Shown here: one piece after another, positions 1-12,941 of the stretch | How positions within the stretch are numbered: the first letter of the stretch is position 1 | How the letters are laid out: each line of letters begins with the position of its first letter | NCBI GenBank assembly: GCA_002633005.1 | Contig: NMRA01000694.1 | Location: 46,935-110,934 of the forward strand | From: Phoronis australis | Lineage: Eukaryota; Phoronida; Phoronidae | Direction: 5' to 3' | DNA length: 64,000 nt | Notes under the pieces: model-generated | The model's database searches: none | Told to the model about the DNA's origin: nothing | The model's input: the letters and a program-made list of their open reading frames with translations, nothing else | Made by a program: the position numbers and the translations under genes

Positions 1-275
1 GACGCATCAGTCGGCAAGTTTTCGCCCTGTGATGAGCACAATTTTTTGAAAAATTATCGTAATTTAACAACGGAAGTTGATAGCAATGCACCACAATTTT
101 GTAGAAAGGCTGTCATAGGCTACAAATACGTCACAGAGCGTAAATTTGATGAATCCTAGCTTCCGATTTTACCCGTTTGGGAAACCGGGTTTCAACTGCC
201 GTAGGCTCACTACAATAAGCGTCCCCTCCCCGTGAAATGAATTTTTCTAAGCGTTTGTTTGAGCCAATACAGTAT
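1..275 (+). repeat. Dispersed AATAAGCGCCC-type repeat, copy 1 (cut by window edge)
   Basis: The block starting GACGCATCAGTCGGCAAG recurs at 50,660-50,910 on the same strand, at 51,345-51,590 inverted, and more diverged at 46,640-46,919. All copies end in a segment like CTAAGCG...GAGCCAATACAGTA or GAGCGAATACGGTA. In the copy at 49,804-50,909 this segment is matched by an inverted counterpart at the far end, so the family looks like a DNA transposon with terminal inverted repeats. No transposase is visible here. Confidence 0.6.
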
Positions 276-517
276 ACAGCTTTCCACCAAGGCTAGGTGA
301 TGCAAGACATTATTACTTGTTCTTTGTTGCATTATAGTAACTGGTCTTGGCTAATTATCATTTTATGGCCTGGTCATCCATTCAGCCCAAAGTAGTTCCA
401 GAGGTGGCTTATCAGCCAATTATTCACGCATGCTGACTCACAATAGAAGCCTGATAAGAGTGAAGGTGGATAAATGCGGTGTTCCTACAGTTTCTTGTTT
501 TAGTGGATGTGTTCACG
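276..517. repeat. Flank duplicated in inverted orientation at 48,935-49,170
   Basis: From the segment about CAGCTTTCCACCAAGGCTAGG to TGGATGTGTTCACGACATG, this stretch matches the reverse complement of 48,935-49,170 with only small differences. The match continues beyond the end of the repeat at 1-275. Either a segment larger than the transposon was copied, or the element is larger than its apparent ends. No gene is visible. Confidence 0.6.
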
Positions 518-1560
518 ACATGTTAAGCTTGTGAAGTATGAATTGCCCTAGGCATGTATTATGGAGCTTGAAATGTATTATTGTGTGTGGGCCGCTTGTG
601 AAGTTTGACTTGTCTTAGGCCTGTATTATAAAGCTTGAAATGCCCTACTGTGTGTGTTAAGCTTGTGAAGTTTGAATTGCCCTAGGCATGTATTGTGGAG
701 CTTGAAATGTATTATTGTGTGTGTTAAGCTTGTGAAGTTTGAATTGCCCTAGGCATGAATTATGGAGCTTGAAATGTATTGTGTGTGGGCCGCTTGTGAA
801 GTTTGACTTGTCATAGGCCGGTATTATGAAGTTAGAAATGTTGTATTGTGCATGTGTGTGGAAGCTTATACATTTTGAATTGCTTTAGGCATGTATTACG
901 AAGCTTGAAATGTTCTATACAATGGAAGCTTATGAGTTGAATTGCTTTGGGCTTCATTTTTAACTCTTGAAATGTGTTATTGTTTGTGGGAAGCTTATGA
1001 AGTTTGATTTGCCTTAGGCCTGTACTGTGAAGCTTGAAATGTGTTATTGTTTGTGGGAAGCTTATGAAGTTTGACTTGCCTTAGGCCTGTACTATGAAGC
1101 TTGAAAACTCCCATTGTGTGTGGGAAGCTTGTGAAGTTTGAATTGCCTTTGGCCTGTATTATGAAATTTGAAATATCTTATCAAGCATTGGAAGCTTATG
1201 AAGTTTGAATTGGCCTAGGTATGCATTAAGAAACTTTTAATGTTTTATTGCAAATGGGAAGCTTATGGAGTTTGAAATGCCATATTTGTGTATTATGGAG
1301 TCTGAAATGTTCTATTATATGTGGAAAGCTTAATGAAGTTTGAAATGCCATATTTATGTATCATGGAGTCTGAAATGTTCTCTTATATGTGGAAAACTTA
1401 ATGAAGTTTGAAATGCCTGAGTGAATGAAGCTTGATAATGCACATGTGTATAATATGAAGCTTAAAGCGACCTAGTTTGATGTGAAACTTATGAAGTTTG
1501 AAATCGTGCGGTGTGTGCAAATTTTGAATCACCTTTACTAATTGTATGAACCTAGGAAGC
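518..1560. repeat. Tandem satellite, about 68 bp unit, about 15 degenerate copies
   Basis: The unit reads approximately AAGCTTGTGAAGTTTGAATT-gccctaggcatgtattatg-gagcttgaaatgtattattgtgtgtgg. Starts at about 525, 594, 657 and 726 set a period of 66-70 bp. Most units carry AAGCTT once or twice because the two halves of the unit are themselves related. Copies are cleanest at 520-830 and decay rightwards to about 1,560. The array begins exactly where the inverted match of 276-517 to the 49 kb locus stops. Confidence 0.9.
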
Positions 1561-4357
1561 TTGATATGTGCTAGGAGATATCTTTGTATGTAGGCCTTTA
1601 TAATTCAGTCCAATGATTTGGGAAAAAGGAAGGCGAGTTATAGGCCTAACTTTCGTATATAGTTGTAATTTGTGTATAATTCTAACTAAAGTTATATCTT
1701 TTGCTTAGTTCTACTAACCTTTCCTATTTCAAGATAAAGATTGTCTAAACTGTTTACCCAGCAGTGTATTGATTCCTATGTAGTTTCATATCATGCAAGC
1801 TATGTAAATGATTTGCTCAAGTGCAGCATGAACAGTCAAGTGTAATGTGACTGCTGCACTTATACAGTGTATCTGAAAACTATGCAAACTGTATTAGGAA
1901 AAATCAAAAAGAAGGATATTGGAATTTAAAATTGAGTTACCGAAGGATTGCAAAATTTTGAATATTTGATGAAATATTCCTCCATGTATGGCACATTCTT
2001 TATGGGGTTGTTACCACCTGGTGTAAGATGGCTCTCATTGCAGGAGTTTGTATATTATGTACCTTGAAAAGTTTTTTTCAAGCTGTGCGTGATGGAGGGG
2101 GAGGGCAGCGTATGTGAAAACAAATCTGATGATTGACTTGATTGTTCCATTGTATGACAAGTACCAACAAATCCACCAATCGTCACCATTGCTGGACATC
2201 TATTGAATGAGCTGCCTAAAAATCGAGAATTTGTATGGTTGGTAGAGGAAGGATTGACTCGAAGCAAAGTTGCCAATCATTTTTTATAAGGACATTTTGG
2301 AGTTTTTGTCTCATGAACCCTTTGGCAATACTTTGGAAAAGTGAGAAGTGGGCCGGTTATGAAAAAGTACATCAGAGTTGTTTTCTTGTCATATCTACCT
2401 TGTAGAACTGATCTTGCACACACTCCTAAATTGTTTAATGTTTTGGGCTTTGGCCAATAACTGTGAAATCATAATGCCACTCATATCAATCTTTGCTGAA
2501 ACTCAATATCCTTACTTTTGTTGCCAACTATATTTCACAATATCATTAAAGTGTGTATTTTGATGAACTACGCAAATTATGCAATCATTAGAAATTAGCA
2601 CGCCGATTGCTTTAGATGTGTTACATGAAATTATACTCTCGAAGAACTTGCTTCAAATATTTTCAGATCTGTAATAAATTTCATCCAGGTACAGTCGACA
2701 ATTGCAATATTTCCCTCCTTTATATAAACATAGGCAAGTGTCATTACATTGTAATTGCAGGTCCATGGTATTCTTACTAGCAGTTTGAATCTAGAGTCTA
2801 GCGAGAGTGTTCAGTGTTTTCATGTAAAATCAACAACAGAATGCAAATGACCCAGGCAATAATTCCATACTCTCGCCATATATGCCGAGTTAGAGTGTGC
2901 TCTTCAAAACTTTAAAAGTATAACAACGGGCCGTTTTTAAAACTCGCATGAAGATTATCAATGCATGTTAATCAATTGATAGTCCTAAAAATGCTCACGA
3001 CGTCAAAAGTACATTGTATTGAACACGATTATTGCGTGTTTATTAAAATAGACACGGGGAAATATTACATGTACATAAACATTTGAAATATATTGGAAAC
3101 AACATGAAAAGATGTCATTTACAGAACTCAAGTGTACATACGTACGTCACATTTTGTTATACACAAATGAATCTGAATATAAAAGACATTTGTATGAAAG
3201 TCTGATCAGCCATGGTCAAAAAGGTGTAAAATGTGCCTGGCCAACTATAATGAATATAAAAATACCTCATCTGCAAATGCTATGTGCAATAACACAGACA
3301 CGATTGTTTAAACTTGAATTGCTTCCCACTTTGAATGATACAAAATTTGCCTATCGTCTACTATATATTGTTTTGTGATGACGTATAATAAATATGGACC
3401 CCCCTATCATACTTTCAAAAAAATTCCTGGACATTTTTGGGATTCAGGTAACCAGGTGGGCAATTCAGCACTTAAAATTTTTACAAAATTTTGTGTTAGG
3501 ATTATTTCCAAATTCTGTATTGGGATTAATTGTTGTGTTATGAAAACAGTTGCACTAATCATGTGCTCTGGCCGTAAAGTTGAGAAGGATGGGATTAACC
3601 AGTAAAAATTATGAAGTGCTCAGTAATTTACAGAGCTCCTTAAATTCGGCCCATTTACTGTTTTTAATTCTGGCATTTTCATTTTTTTTGACTGGATCTA
3701 AAACGTCAATATGACATGACAAAATAAACGACCCAAATGGAAAGCAGTCAGCCACTCAATCTTACGATGACTTAAAATTCAGTAATTACACAAAGATACA
3801 GCAAAGAGGTTCAATGCAACAATACAAGACTGTGAACTGAGCATTGTGGGAATGATCAGGAAGGCTTTACAGACCTTAACCGATCCGGTAATGTCTTCAT
3901 GAAAAGTCTTCCACATACATGGAAATATGGTATCACATAGTGTCCTGTGAAACCAACATACTGCCCAAGAGAATGTTGCGTTTAAATAGCCCGAGTGCAG
4001 GCTTGAGGTGAACAGTAGTCAGATAGTTGCCTCACCAATTCAAGAAAAATTCTAATGGGAATTGGTGAAAATGAAAAGTCAGTCTATGGACTGAAGGTTG
4101 GTTTGTAGCAGTATTATACAGAATAGGAACTTAATACAACAGTCATCTGCAAATTATACAGAGCAGGTTCATTTAATTTACAGAACCACATTTCCACTAA
4201 ACCGAATTAACTTTGCCTACGCAATATGTAATTAAACTGGTCTGGCTTTTTCATCCTAACTCATTGCAAAAGTAAAACATTAAGTATCGAAAAATAAATG
4301 CTACTTTGAAATTATTCGGAAGTATTAAGCAACAAAATTGTAAAAATTACAACTAAT
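1561..4357. other. AT-rich stretch without recognised gene or repeat
   Basis: Only short open frames without similarity, splice context or duplication support are present on either strand. No second copy of this stretch was noticed in the window. Confidence 0.5.
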
Positions 4358-6255
4358 CATAAAAATGCCGTGGAGCGCATGAGCAAAACACTTTTGAATT
4401 AGACAACTACTTCCACAAAAGCATCATTATTATATAAACAATTGTAATACACCAAAACTTTGCGTCTGGCTGCACATGCAGGAACTATACCATGTCATTC
4501 AAGCTGCAAAGCTATCGTTTACGATATTTTCATCGATGACTGAAACTAGCTGTTACTGTTTGTAACCTCGTTATAAACAGCAATAAAAACACATTTAACT
4601 AAAATAATTTACACCTTCTCACAAGGTACGCTACCATTAGGTTGGAAATCACATGAGGCGCTATGAAAATTAAATCATTTGATTATTGCTCCCTCTGGTG
4701 ATCCATCAGAAAGGTATTTTCGAAAGCGGCTCCCTATAACAGATCTGTACAATGTTCAGGAGTAAATCGTCCACTGTTCTTATCTCGACCGAGCCCAAAT
4801 CTATGGCATCTGTAAACAATGTACAATAAACTGTAATACGATCAAATGAACATAAACTTGACAGCATGAAAATTCAAAAAAGTTTCGGTGCCCAAAACGG
4901 TGATAAAATTTCTACTATTTCTTTACACAACATGTTTCGATTGCAGCAAATTCTCGACAAAATCTCGACAGATGTAGTTCCATGTACTTTGTCAACATTG
5001 CAACAACTGAGCATTGCGAGTCCATTCACAAATGAATATGTAATTATTGGCCTGGTCACATTAAACAGTCTGGAAAAAAATTATCCAGGTTTGGCAGAGT
5101 CTGATAGAATTCTATCGAAGTTTGTCAAGACAATTTTGAAAGCCTCTAAGTACATATACCATCAATATGTCTTCCAAATCATCAGTAAATTTCACGAGAA
5201 CAAAAAGCAAACTTGACGCATGCACTAACAGTGGTTTCCTGATTTCATCAGATTCTCGCTGTACTCAGTATTTCAGGGATAGTTTCACACAGAGTGCGGG
5301 ATTTCACTTTCCATTTGACCATATCTGGTTACAAAATTAAATGAAAACTCTAGAAATCCACCGAACTATGGGATCGAGACAACTCAAATCATTTTGGCTA
5401 CTTTTTTGATTTTTCCTAATTGGCTTCATCTCTTCAACAAATCTATACCGTAGTTTCGAAACTTGGAACTTAAGGCACAGAAATGATAAAGTTTTAATGG
5501 CATGCTTGCACTAAAAGTTGTATGTACAGAACTTAAAAAAACCTGGTAATTTACGACACCAGAAAAGTAAACCGTGTTTGTTATATGCCAGACCAACAGG
5601 GTGAACAAGGTTATTTATCATTGTTTCATGTTTTCTCGTAAAAAATTGTAATTGATAAACTCCCGCATTTGATAGGCTCAGAGAAACTATTAGTCAAAAA
5701 TGGAATAACAAGAGACAAATTGGCCTTCGGAACACCTTTTGTAAAATTATTACTTGCAGAGAAAAAGGGCAGAAAAAATGATGCCAGTTACAGCTTAACC
5801 CACACTTCAAAAGTATTATGGTGGGGAAAAGGCCTATTTTGTGGACTTGACACGAACGATTTATGATTTCAATTAAAACTGTCCCATCAAAAACAAAAGA
5901 AATAGAAAATAGCTGACATTAGAAAAAGACTGTCACGCAAAATCATCCATTCGAATGAATATTTGCTAACCATCATGTAAATGCCTTGTAAATTACGGAA
6001 ACGGAATCTTCGACCTTAGTTGTCCTTGCCTCTTGAAGTGGAAAATAAAAAGGTAAATAAAAAACCTATCTGCAGTTTGACAAAGAAGCAAATGTTTCAA
6101 ATAATGAACTTGTATTTTCATAACAAGTCTTTCAAGCCCAGTGACCTACCATAAGATTGACCTCTCAAAAGCACATCCTCCGTTTTCTTGCCCATCTCAA
6201 GTTCTTGGTTAACATCAGCACTTCCGTTACTGCATATCTCAGACCTAAGTGAAAT
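4358..6255. repeat. Segmental duplication, copy A (first block)
   Basis: This 1.9 kb block is repeated in the same orientation at 13,600-15,485 with roughly 90 percent identity by eye, including many small indels. It starts at the shared CATAAAAATG / TATAAAAATG and ends at GTCAAAACAATA. Further collinear matches follow: 7,895-8,290 with 17,870-18,270, 8,990-9,135 with 18,880-19,010, 9,540-9,720 with 20,040-20,250, and 10,125-10,170 with 20,290-20,340. Open frames inside this first block are not conserved between the copies, so I call no gene here. Confidence 0.8.
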
Positions 6256-6289
6256 TACGTCAAGAGTCAAAACAATAATAAGAGCAACG

Positions 6290-7760
6290 TGGAGCATTGA
6301 AATGCATCCACAAATGCATGGCAAATGGTTTGTTTTTAAGGTACCGTAATTGGTTATTTGTGTCATAAAAATGGTCACTAGACAAACAAAACTACCAGTA
6401 TGTGGCGCCAGAGTAGTCAAAGTCGTCATCATCAACCGTCCTCTTTACACTGAGAACATATACGCCACTTTTCAAAACCATCCTTAGAATGATTTGGTTG
6501 ATAGAGAAGTAGATACCAAAAACAGACTCGAAAACAGCAAAAATGGCCACTAACTATCACAAAGTACCTTGATTCCATCCGGAAACGGGAGGATAGCGTC
6601 ATCTCTCCAATAAATTTTTTATGAAGATACAGAGATAAACGTAAAGCTAAAATTGCCACCAGGGGGCATACCAGTAGTCAGATGCATCCCAAAATCATCG
6701 TGGTCTGTTGTCAACATCATATAAACACACTTTTTAGATTTAGCAAAGATCCTGCAAACGGTTTAGGAGATACAGCCATGGGTGCAAAAAAAAGAAACTC
6801 CCACTAGAAGACACCAGTAGTCGAAGACATCGGGAAATCATCCTCAGCCGTCCACTTCATAGCAAAAACATACAAGCCAATTTTCACAATTATCCTGAAA
6901 GCGGTTTGGTTGATGAGGGGTGGACGCTAAGAAACAGACTCGAAAACAGTAAAAATAGCCACTAGGTGGCGCAAACTATGTAGAATTCATCTGAAACCAG
7001 AAAGATAGCATCACCTCACTAACAGAAGCCTGTACGCCAAATTTTATGAAATTACGTTCAGGACCTTTGAAGATAAGGAGATAAACGTAAAAAAATGCCA
7101 CTAGGTGACACACTAGTTGTCAGATCTGTGCGAAAGTAGTCATTGTCCACATCATGTAAATGCACTTACTAAATTTAGTAAAGATGTTGCAAACGGTTTA
7201 GGAGATATAGCCATGGGCTCAAAAAAAAACTGCCACTAGGAGGTGCCACAGTAGTCAAAGTCGTCGGAAAATCATTGTCAATCGTCCTTTTCATAGTAAG
7301 AACATAGTTTACATACCAATTTTCACAATCATGCTTAAATCGGCTTGGTTGATACAGGGGTGGACGTCAAAAAACAGACTCGAAAACAGTACAAATGGCC
7401 ACTAAGTGGCGCAAACTACGTCAAATCCATCCGAAAATGCGAGGATGCCGAAGATACTGAGATTAAAGCAAAAAGTAAAACTCCCTATAGGGGTCACACT
7501 GGTGGCCAGATACACACCAAACTCTTTGCCGTTCCCCTGTAATGGGTTTAGGGATACAGCCACCGAAACCAAATGGCCACAAAACGTACCAAAACAGGCA
7601 GACTCATTAAAAAATTAGAGCAAGATGTGCTACATCGTCTCACTAGGAATATACTCCAGAATTTTCACAAATATCCTTCAGGCGGATAAACAAATGGATG
7701 CCGAAAAGAGACTTAAAATAATAAATATGACCACTAGGTGGCACAAAATACACCAAATCC
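6290..7760 (-). repeat. CTCF-motif repeat array A (about 146 bp monomers)
   Basis: Monomers of 110-160 bp each carry a CCACTAG-type box. Examples are CCACCAGGGGGCAT at 6,656, CCACTAGGTGGCGC at 6,959, CCACTAGGTGACAC at 7,098 and CCACTAGGTGGCAC at 7,731. Monomer text between boxes includes 'gaaaacagtaaaaatggcc', 'gcaaacggtttaggagatacagcc' and 'ttcatgaaat', which identifies the same family as the large array at 41,440-45,675 in the opposite orientation. The array lies inside duplication copy A. Copy B carries a related, more decayed array at 16,130-17,110. Confidence 0.8.
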
Positions 7761-8090
7761 AAATACTGCTGTTCAAACAATGAACAAGTTTTACTTTCAA
7801 TAACAAATTAAATTTTATATACAAAGTGTTTAAAATGGGAGGGATTGATTGTTGCCACAAACAGGCAACGGCTCTCAGTGACACACACATCTACATTCCC
7901 GAAGTCGACCACCTGCGAAGTTCAGGCGCAGTGTAGGTAGGTGCTTATAATCACAACTGGTATGAAGCATGCACAGTCGCATGGTTGGCACGAGATGCAG
8001 GGCGTAATGTTGTACGGCATGCTAGTCAGCAAACCACCTTTGATATTAAAACACTCTGAGCAAATCTTGAAAAATAAAAATTTTAGTCTT

Positions 8091-8276
8091 TTACATTTTC
8101 CAAGGAAGAATTTTCACACGATACTCAACAGAAAATGGGACCCACCAAAGTGTGCCTGGAGGCATTAATTGCGATGGTCGAAGAAACACAACATTCAAGT
8201 CCATGCCGACTGCTTTGAGACGAGAGGAGAAGGTCACAACGTCTTGAACATCAACATCAGCAATGCAAAAGTAGTT
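8091..8276 (-). CDS. Unknown minus-strand gene, terminal exon (duplicated)
   Basis: This is the last exon of a gene I do not recognise. Read on the minus strand it follows an acceptor (TTTCAG just above 8,276), starts in phase 0 with NYFC, contains LKAVGMDLNVVFL and PSQLMPPGTLWW, and ends in TAA at 8,091-8,093. The duplicate at 18,081-18,263 keeps the same reading frame to a stop at the same alignment position. Their one length difference in this exon is a 3 nt indel (one Ser), the pattern expected of coding sequence. No motif gives a function. In the duplicate the acceptor dinucleotide is lost. Confidence 0.5.
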   Translation of the reverse strand, partial: NYFCIADVDVQDVVTFSSRLKAVGMDLNVVFLRPSQLMPPGTLWWVPFSVEYRVKILPWKM

Positions 8277-9018
8277 CTGAAATTATATAACTGAGTAAAC
8301 CTATTGTTTAGTTCACATATGTCATGGTGTTAATTCTTATCATCTATTCTAGTCAATATGACACAGAACAGATGTCCATAACTTAAAATGGAATTAAGAC
8401 ACTTGGTCATCCATAACTAAAGCCATACTCAACAAGATGCTCAGTAGATGTACATTGCTAAAGTCCGAGTAAATAACACATTCAGCAGATGACCATTTAC
8501 TAAACTTTAGTCAGGAAGACACTGAGCAGGAGTCCATTACAACAAGACACTCGGGCAATTGTCCATTGCTACAGTGTATCCATGCACAGAGGTCACAACT
8601 TCTTTGCTCATGAATTTAAACAAAATTGTTGGTAAATAATACAATGAAGAGAAAACGCTACTGTACCCAATACATGGAAAAACTGAAGCACTGACCATCA
8701 TGAAGTCAATAATGTAATCCATCAACTTTCATGAGTATATCAGATAATACTTACTCGAACAGGCTACAAGTACTTACAGTGCACATTTAACTCCATGTAA
8801 CTTACTGATTTTAATATTCATTGATGCACACATTGACATCTGAAATCTATCCTTCATGATGCCAACAAATTTTTGATGTTCTAGAAATTGCAGTCATGAA
8901 CAAGGTCAAAAATATTATTCGGAGTTGAGTATATTAACCCAGCTAAATAATGTTGAACAGCAATGTACAGAGACTGCAGCTGCATTTTTTCATAGTTTAC
9001 CAAAGCATTCTTTTTCAC

Positions 9019-9128
9019 AGATTCTGTTGCTAAGACGCTGAAGTTAGACACTCCACATTTCACGCAGTGTAGAATTTCATTCTTCAAGATCCAATGCACA
9101 ACTTCCTGCTCAGAACATATTCGGTTTT
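9019..9128 (-). CDS. Unknown minus-strand gene, penultimate exon (duplicated)
   Basis: The exon runs from the acceptor TTTCAG above 9,128 to a possible GTGAAA donor below 9,019, about 36 codons including CSEQEVVHWILKNEILHC and CVKCGVSNFSVLATES. Splice phases fit: it supplies 2 nt to complete the codon left open by exon 12,942-13,156, and ends in phase 0 as the 8,091-8,276 exon needs. Two Cys-x2-Cys-like cysteines are visible, but no family is recognised. The duplicate at 18,887-19,000 differs by an in-frame 3 nt insertion and also by a 1 nt insertion that breaks the frame. An alternative donor at about 8,999 (GGTAAAC) would lengthen this exon. Confidence 0.45.
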
Positions 9129-9135
9129 CTGAAAT

Positions 9136-11086
9136 AAAACAAAAAAATTAACTCACAAAACACGAAAATCGAAATAAAAAAAGTTAACCCACTAAAAACA
9201 AATGGGACGAAAGAAACTCCAGATTCAAATAATGAAACTAATTCATCAGATTCTAATGATTCAGAAACTTTTACACTCCACATGACTGATGCACTTTTAA
9301 AAAGTTACCGCATTTAAGTTTTTTTTTCAAAATGATTCACATTTAATTTATTTTACAATCACATTCATTGCAATCGTTCTAACACAGCAACAAGTGGTCA
9401 CTGACAGGGGCGCCGGATTTTGGGAACCAATTCGATGTTCTCAAAATAAGGGATCCCCTTTGCCCACAATGGAATACAATAAAAAACAACCCACTTGGTG
9501 CTGTAAGCTTCACAGCATACTTAGCGCTAACTCATCATACTTTCAGATGCCTGGATGAATCCTTGTCCATATTTTCATACAGGAATTTTCAGAAGCAATC
9601 ACCAATTATGACAACTATTGAATTGTTCAAAAACTGAAACATTACGTTTTTAAGTCTTTGCACAGCCACCACTGGTCGTAAGTTACGGCTTTCAGAGTTG
9701 TAAGTATTACATTTGTCAGCAGCAAACGTCAAATTTTAAGAAAATACTGAGAAAGTTCAACCAATAATTAATGATTTCAAGCTGTGAGTCTCATGCAACT
9801 AAATGTTAATAACAAAGGGCTCACCCAGCGTACACTCCAGAAAGTCATGCTTCAACCGGAGCTCCTGCTGTACTGTGTACCTTAGCTGACAAGGTCCGTA
9901 GATAACAAGAAGCTTCTTGTCTGCATTAAATCAATGTAGTAAACATAGCAGGGGATTCCACCACACAAGACACTGGAGAGAATGGTCACGTGCTTCATTT
10001 GTAATGCATGGAACTATCTGGCGAAGACTTGCGTGAACACATATCTCTCGAAAGAACCTTACTCTATGGAATGCAGCCCAGATACACATCTACACATCTA
10101 CACATGAATCTCATAATGTGAACTTTGTAGTCAGTGAATGAATCTGATATTCAGTTCGAAGGCAAAAAGTCTATGAAAAGGGTCACAATCGGGATGGCAG
10201 CATCAACCTTCATCAGAATGACTCATCTGAATACTCACGATGAGGCATGACAAGTTGTTTATTTAATATATATTACGGGTCAAGGGTCAAATGGCATAAT
10301 TGACACCAAGAAAGGTCCGAGTCACAAACCACACCATAAACAAATTTTAGAACTACAGGATGGTACAAACTCACATTGATGCAGTCTTTGGTATGGAACT
10401 TCCCTGATGCTCCCCTCACCTGTAAAGCAATAATATTGATTTTAATGATAATCATGACGCAAGCCAAAGAAATGATGTCATCTTCATTACTATTATGGTG
10501 TTACAATGTCTGTCTGTTAGTATCTCTCTGCTGGAAAAACTTTCCACAGCGCAATACGTGGGAGTGGTCACTTCACTAGAAAATACTGTAACTTTTAGTG
10601 GGCTAAGTTTTATGCTTCAATAATGAAATTTGAAGATTTTCTGTAATTAAGACAGACATGCACAAATTAATTTGAAAACACATCGAAGCAAAATCAACCC
10701 AATCATAAGTAAAGCCAGGCGACTGTGTGGTCTGCACTTTTAATAACAAACCAGCACTGAAAGATTTTAAATCAAAGACAATAAATGGATGTTTCTTCTA
10801 ACATTAGGAAACCTGTAGAATTTGATCACCTTATACTAATCTGCAACAAATAGTGTCATGTGACTAAGTCCTTTTAGAAGTCTTTACTAGCAAACTAGAA
10901 ACAAATAGCCAAATAAAACACCAATAACGACACCCAAACTTTATTTGATAATACTAGTCAAGATAAAATCTCAAAAAAACGAATTTAATTTTTTTTAAAT
11001 AAAGTTAACTTTCTTTCATTTTATGAAACTTTTGAGTCCTATCTTTGATCGCCAAAGTGGAACATTAAAACAAACTAGAAAGATTA
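9136..11086. other. Intron or intergenic stretch with patchy duplication to 19-20.5 kb
   Basis: Collinear patches match copy B at 9,540-9,720 (the 'aaaaactgaaac..attacg' and 'ggtcgtaagttacggct' segment) and 10,125-10,170. From 9,407, CAGGGGCGCCGGATTTTGGG resembles a hAT-type terminus, but no partner end was found. If the gene model above is right, this lies in a large intron. No other gene is supported. Confidence 0.4.
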
Positions 11087-12350
11087 TTGTCACAGCGTGA
11101 CAATAACGGACTCTGCGCGTGCGTGTTACTGGAATAATTATGGGAAGTTACTGACATCAACCCGTTTACCAATATGAAGAGGAATTCTTTAAACTTGTAG
11201 GAGAAATTACATATTAATTTTTGATGACCTTTCCACTAATTGACCTCTTCCGGTGCAATATGAGCCCCGATGAGGGAGTAATTGTTAATTGGATTAAAAG
11301 TGTGCTTAATGCTAATAATCACAGATGTTTTACTTTAAGCACTTCAGAATAGAAGATGAATGAAGTGGTCAAACTTTCAGAAGAAAAATGCACCTCCTAA
11401 TGACCCTATGGGTGCACCAAATGACCTGAAAACTTAGAATTCAAACTCAATCGCACTAAGTAAACATATACGTAATTCTGAACTCTCTAGCTCAAAATTT
11501 TAGTTTGCACTCAATGACCTTTTACCTATTTTTCTGATTGGTTAGGCTTATTGCGAAGTAAAGTAGGGTATTCACTTGGCATGTTGACTTACACCAGTGT
11601 GCTGAAATTCAAAAGAATTCCTTGAAAAACGTAAGAGATATAACATTTTGAACGTTACATGACCTTCGCACTAATTGACCTTATCCGGTGCATTTTAAGC
11701 ATCTTTAGGAGAATTATTGCAAAGCCCATGGAAAATGTGTTTAACGCTGAGAATCACAGTTGTCTAACGGTTGACACATCACAATAATTGCTGATTGAAA
11801 AGGTCAAATTTTCAGAAGAAAAATGCACCTAATGACCCCATGTTTGCACTAAATGACCTGAAACTTGGGATTCCGATTTGATTTACCTGTGGCAATCAGA
11901 CCTGTCAATTTCAAGTGTCTAGCTCAAAATTTTAGTTTGCACCTAATGACCTTTGACCTATTTCACCTGATTGGATGACCCGATTACTTAGAAAAGCAAT
12001 TTTTTAAATTGTCATGTTGACTTATACCTGTGCACCGAATTTGAAAAAGATAGCTTAAAAACTGAAGGAGGAGTAGCATTTTGAAAATTATATGACCTTT
12101 GCACCAAACGATCTCTTCCGGTGCAATATGGAATATGATTATGTAACCAATCAAAATTTATGTACTGTCAAAAGTCATATGCTGAATTTAAAGACCGTAC
12201 CTGCACCCATTTTGGAGTTATTAAGCCTCAAATTTGGTCGGAAGAAGAATAAGAATAAGAAGAATAAGAATAAGAATAAGAAGAATAAAATTGAAGAAAA
12301 TCCAGGAACAACAGTACTCTGCGCTTACACGCGCAGAGTAACTATCTAAC
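11087..12350. mobile_element. Unclassified element with ACTCTGCGCGTG ends and about 430 bp tandem repeat
   Basis: The left end at 11,109 reads ACTCTGCGCGTGCGTG. The right end at 12,315-12,345 reads, inverted, ACTCTGCGCGTGTAAG. Between them the phrase 'gacct(c/t)t(t)ccactaattgacctcttccggtgcaatatg' returns at about 11,230, 11,665 and 12,095. This gives just over two copies of an approximately 430 bp unit, with internal 'aatgacct' echoes. The last copy runs into a microsatellite. No transposase frame is seen. Confidence 0.5.
12238..12300. repeat. (AAGAATAAG)n microsatellite
   Basis: A run of GAAGAAGAATAAGAATAAG-type units, about 60 bp with a 6-9 bp period, lies between the last 430 bp repeat unit and the right end of the element. 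It encodes a Lys/Asn run in one frame, which I treat as non-coding. Confidence 0.9.
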
Positions 12351-12941
12351 AGCGATCTGGAAAACAGTGCATAAAACAGACTGTATTGTGTACCTTTCAT
12401 AGATCCTATCGGTCATTTGGGAGATAACTTCACCAGCTTTCGATACTATTCTCAGGTGCTGCACAACCTTATGCAATAAGTGACGAGGATATGCAACTTT
12501 AACTAGAGTTACTTAACTTACCAAAAGGCATGTCCAAGGTACTTTTGCCTAACAGTTTAAGTGGAGACGTGGTGCACTTTGACAATATTTCAGAAGCCCT
12601 GGGAAAATAAATTGAATGTCAATTTTGTAGTGGCGTAAAGACAATATACATATATCGGAACAACATTTAACACTCAGACTAGTTTGTGAAACTTTGATTA
12701 ACGTTGCTAAAATTATTCGGACATCAACTGAATCTGACGTTGGGACAGTATGGAACATCCTTCAGCACAGATGTTTACACACAGATTGTATTAAAACTGA
12801 ACCAGTCCAGTAACATTGCCTAGAAACACTAATGATCTGCTAAATTCAAAAGTACTATGTTTGAAAATAATTGTCACATGTTATAGTAAGTACGATACAG
12901 ATGAAGTCGGAGAAAAGCAGCTAATCTGCAATAAAACGAAC

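Noticed and set aside
518-1560. CRISPR-like array
   Set aside because: Repeats are continuous and degenerate without unique spacers, and the genome is eukaryotic.
4866-5216. 116-codon plus-strand frame (MKIQKSFGAQNGDK...)
   Set aside because: The duplicate at about 14,130-14,460 has frame-breaking indels, and the match is no better than in surrounding non-coding sequence.
10375-10419. Possible 45 nt micro-exon (minus) with CAG acceptor and GTGAGT donor
   Set aside because: Including it creates a stop at the junction with the 9,128 exon, while skipping it gives a continuous frame. It is not preserved in copy B.
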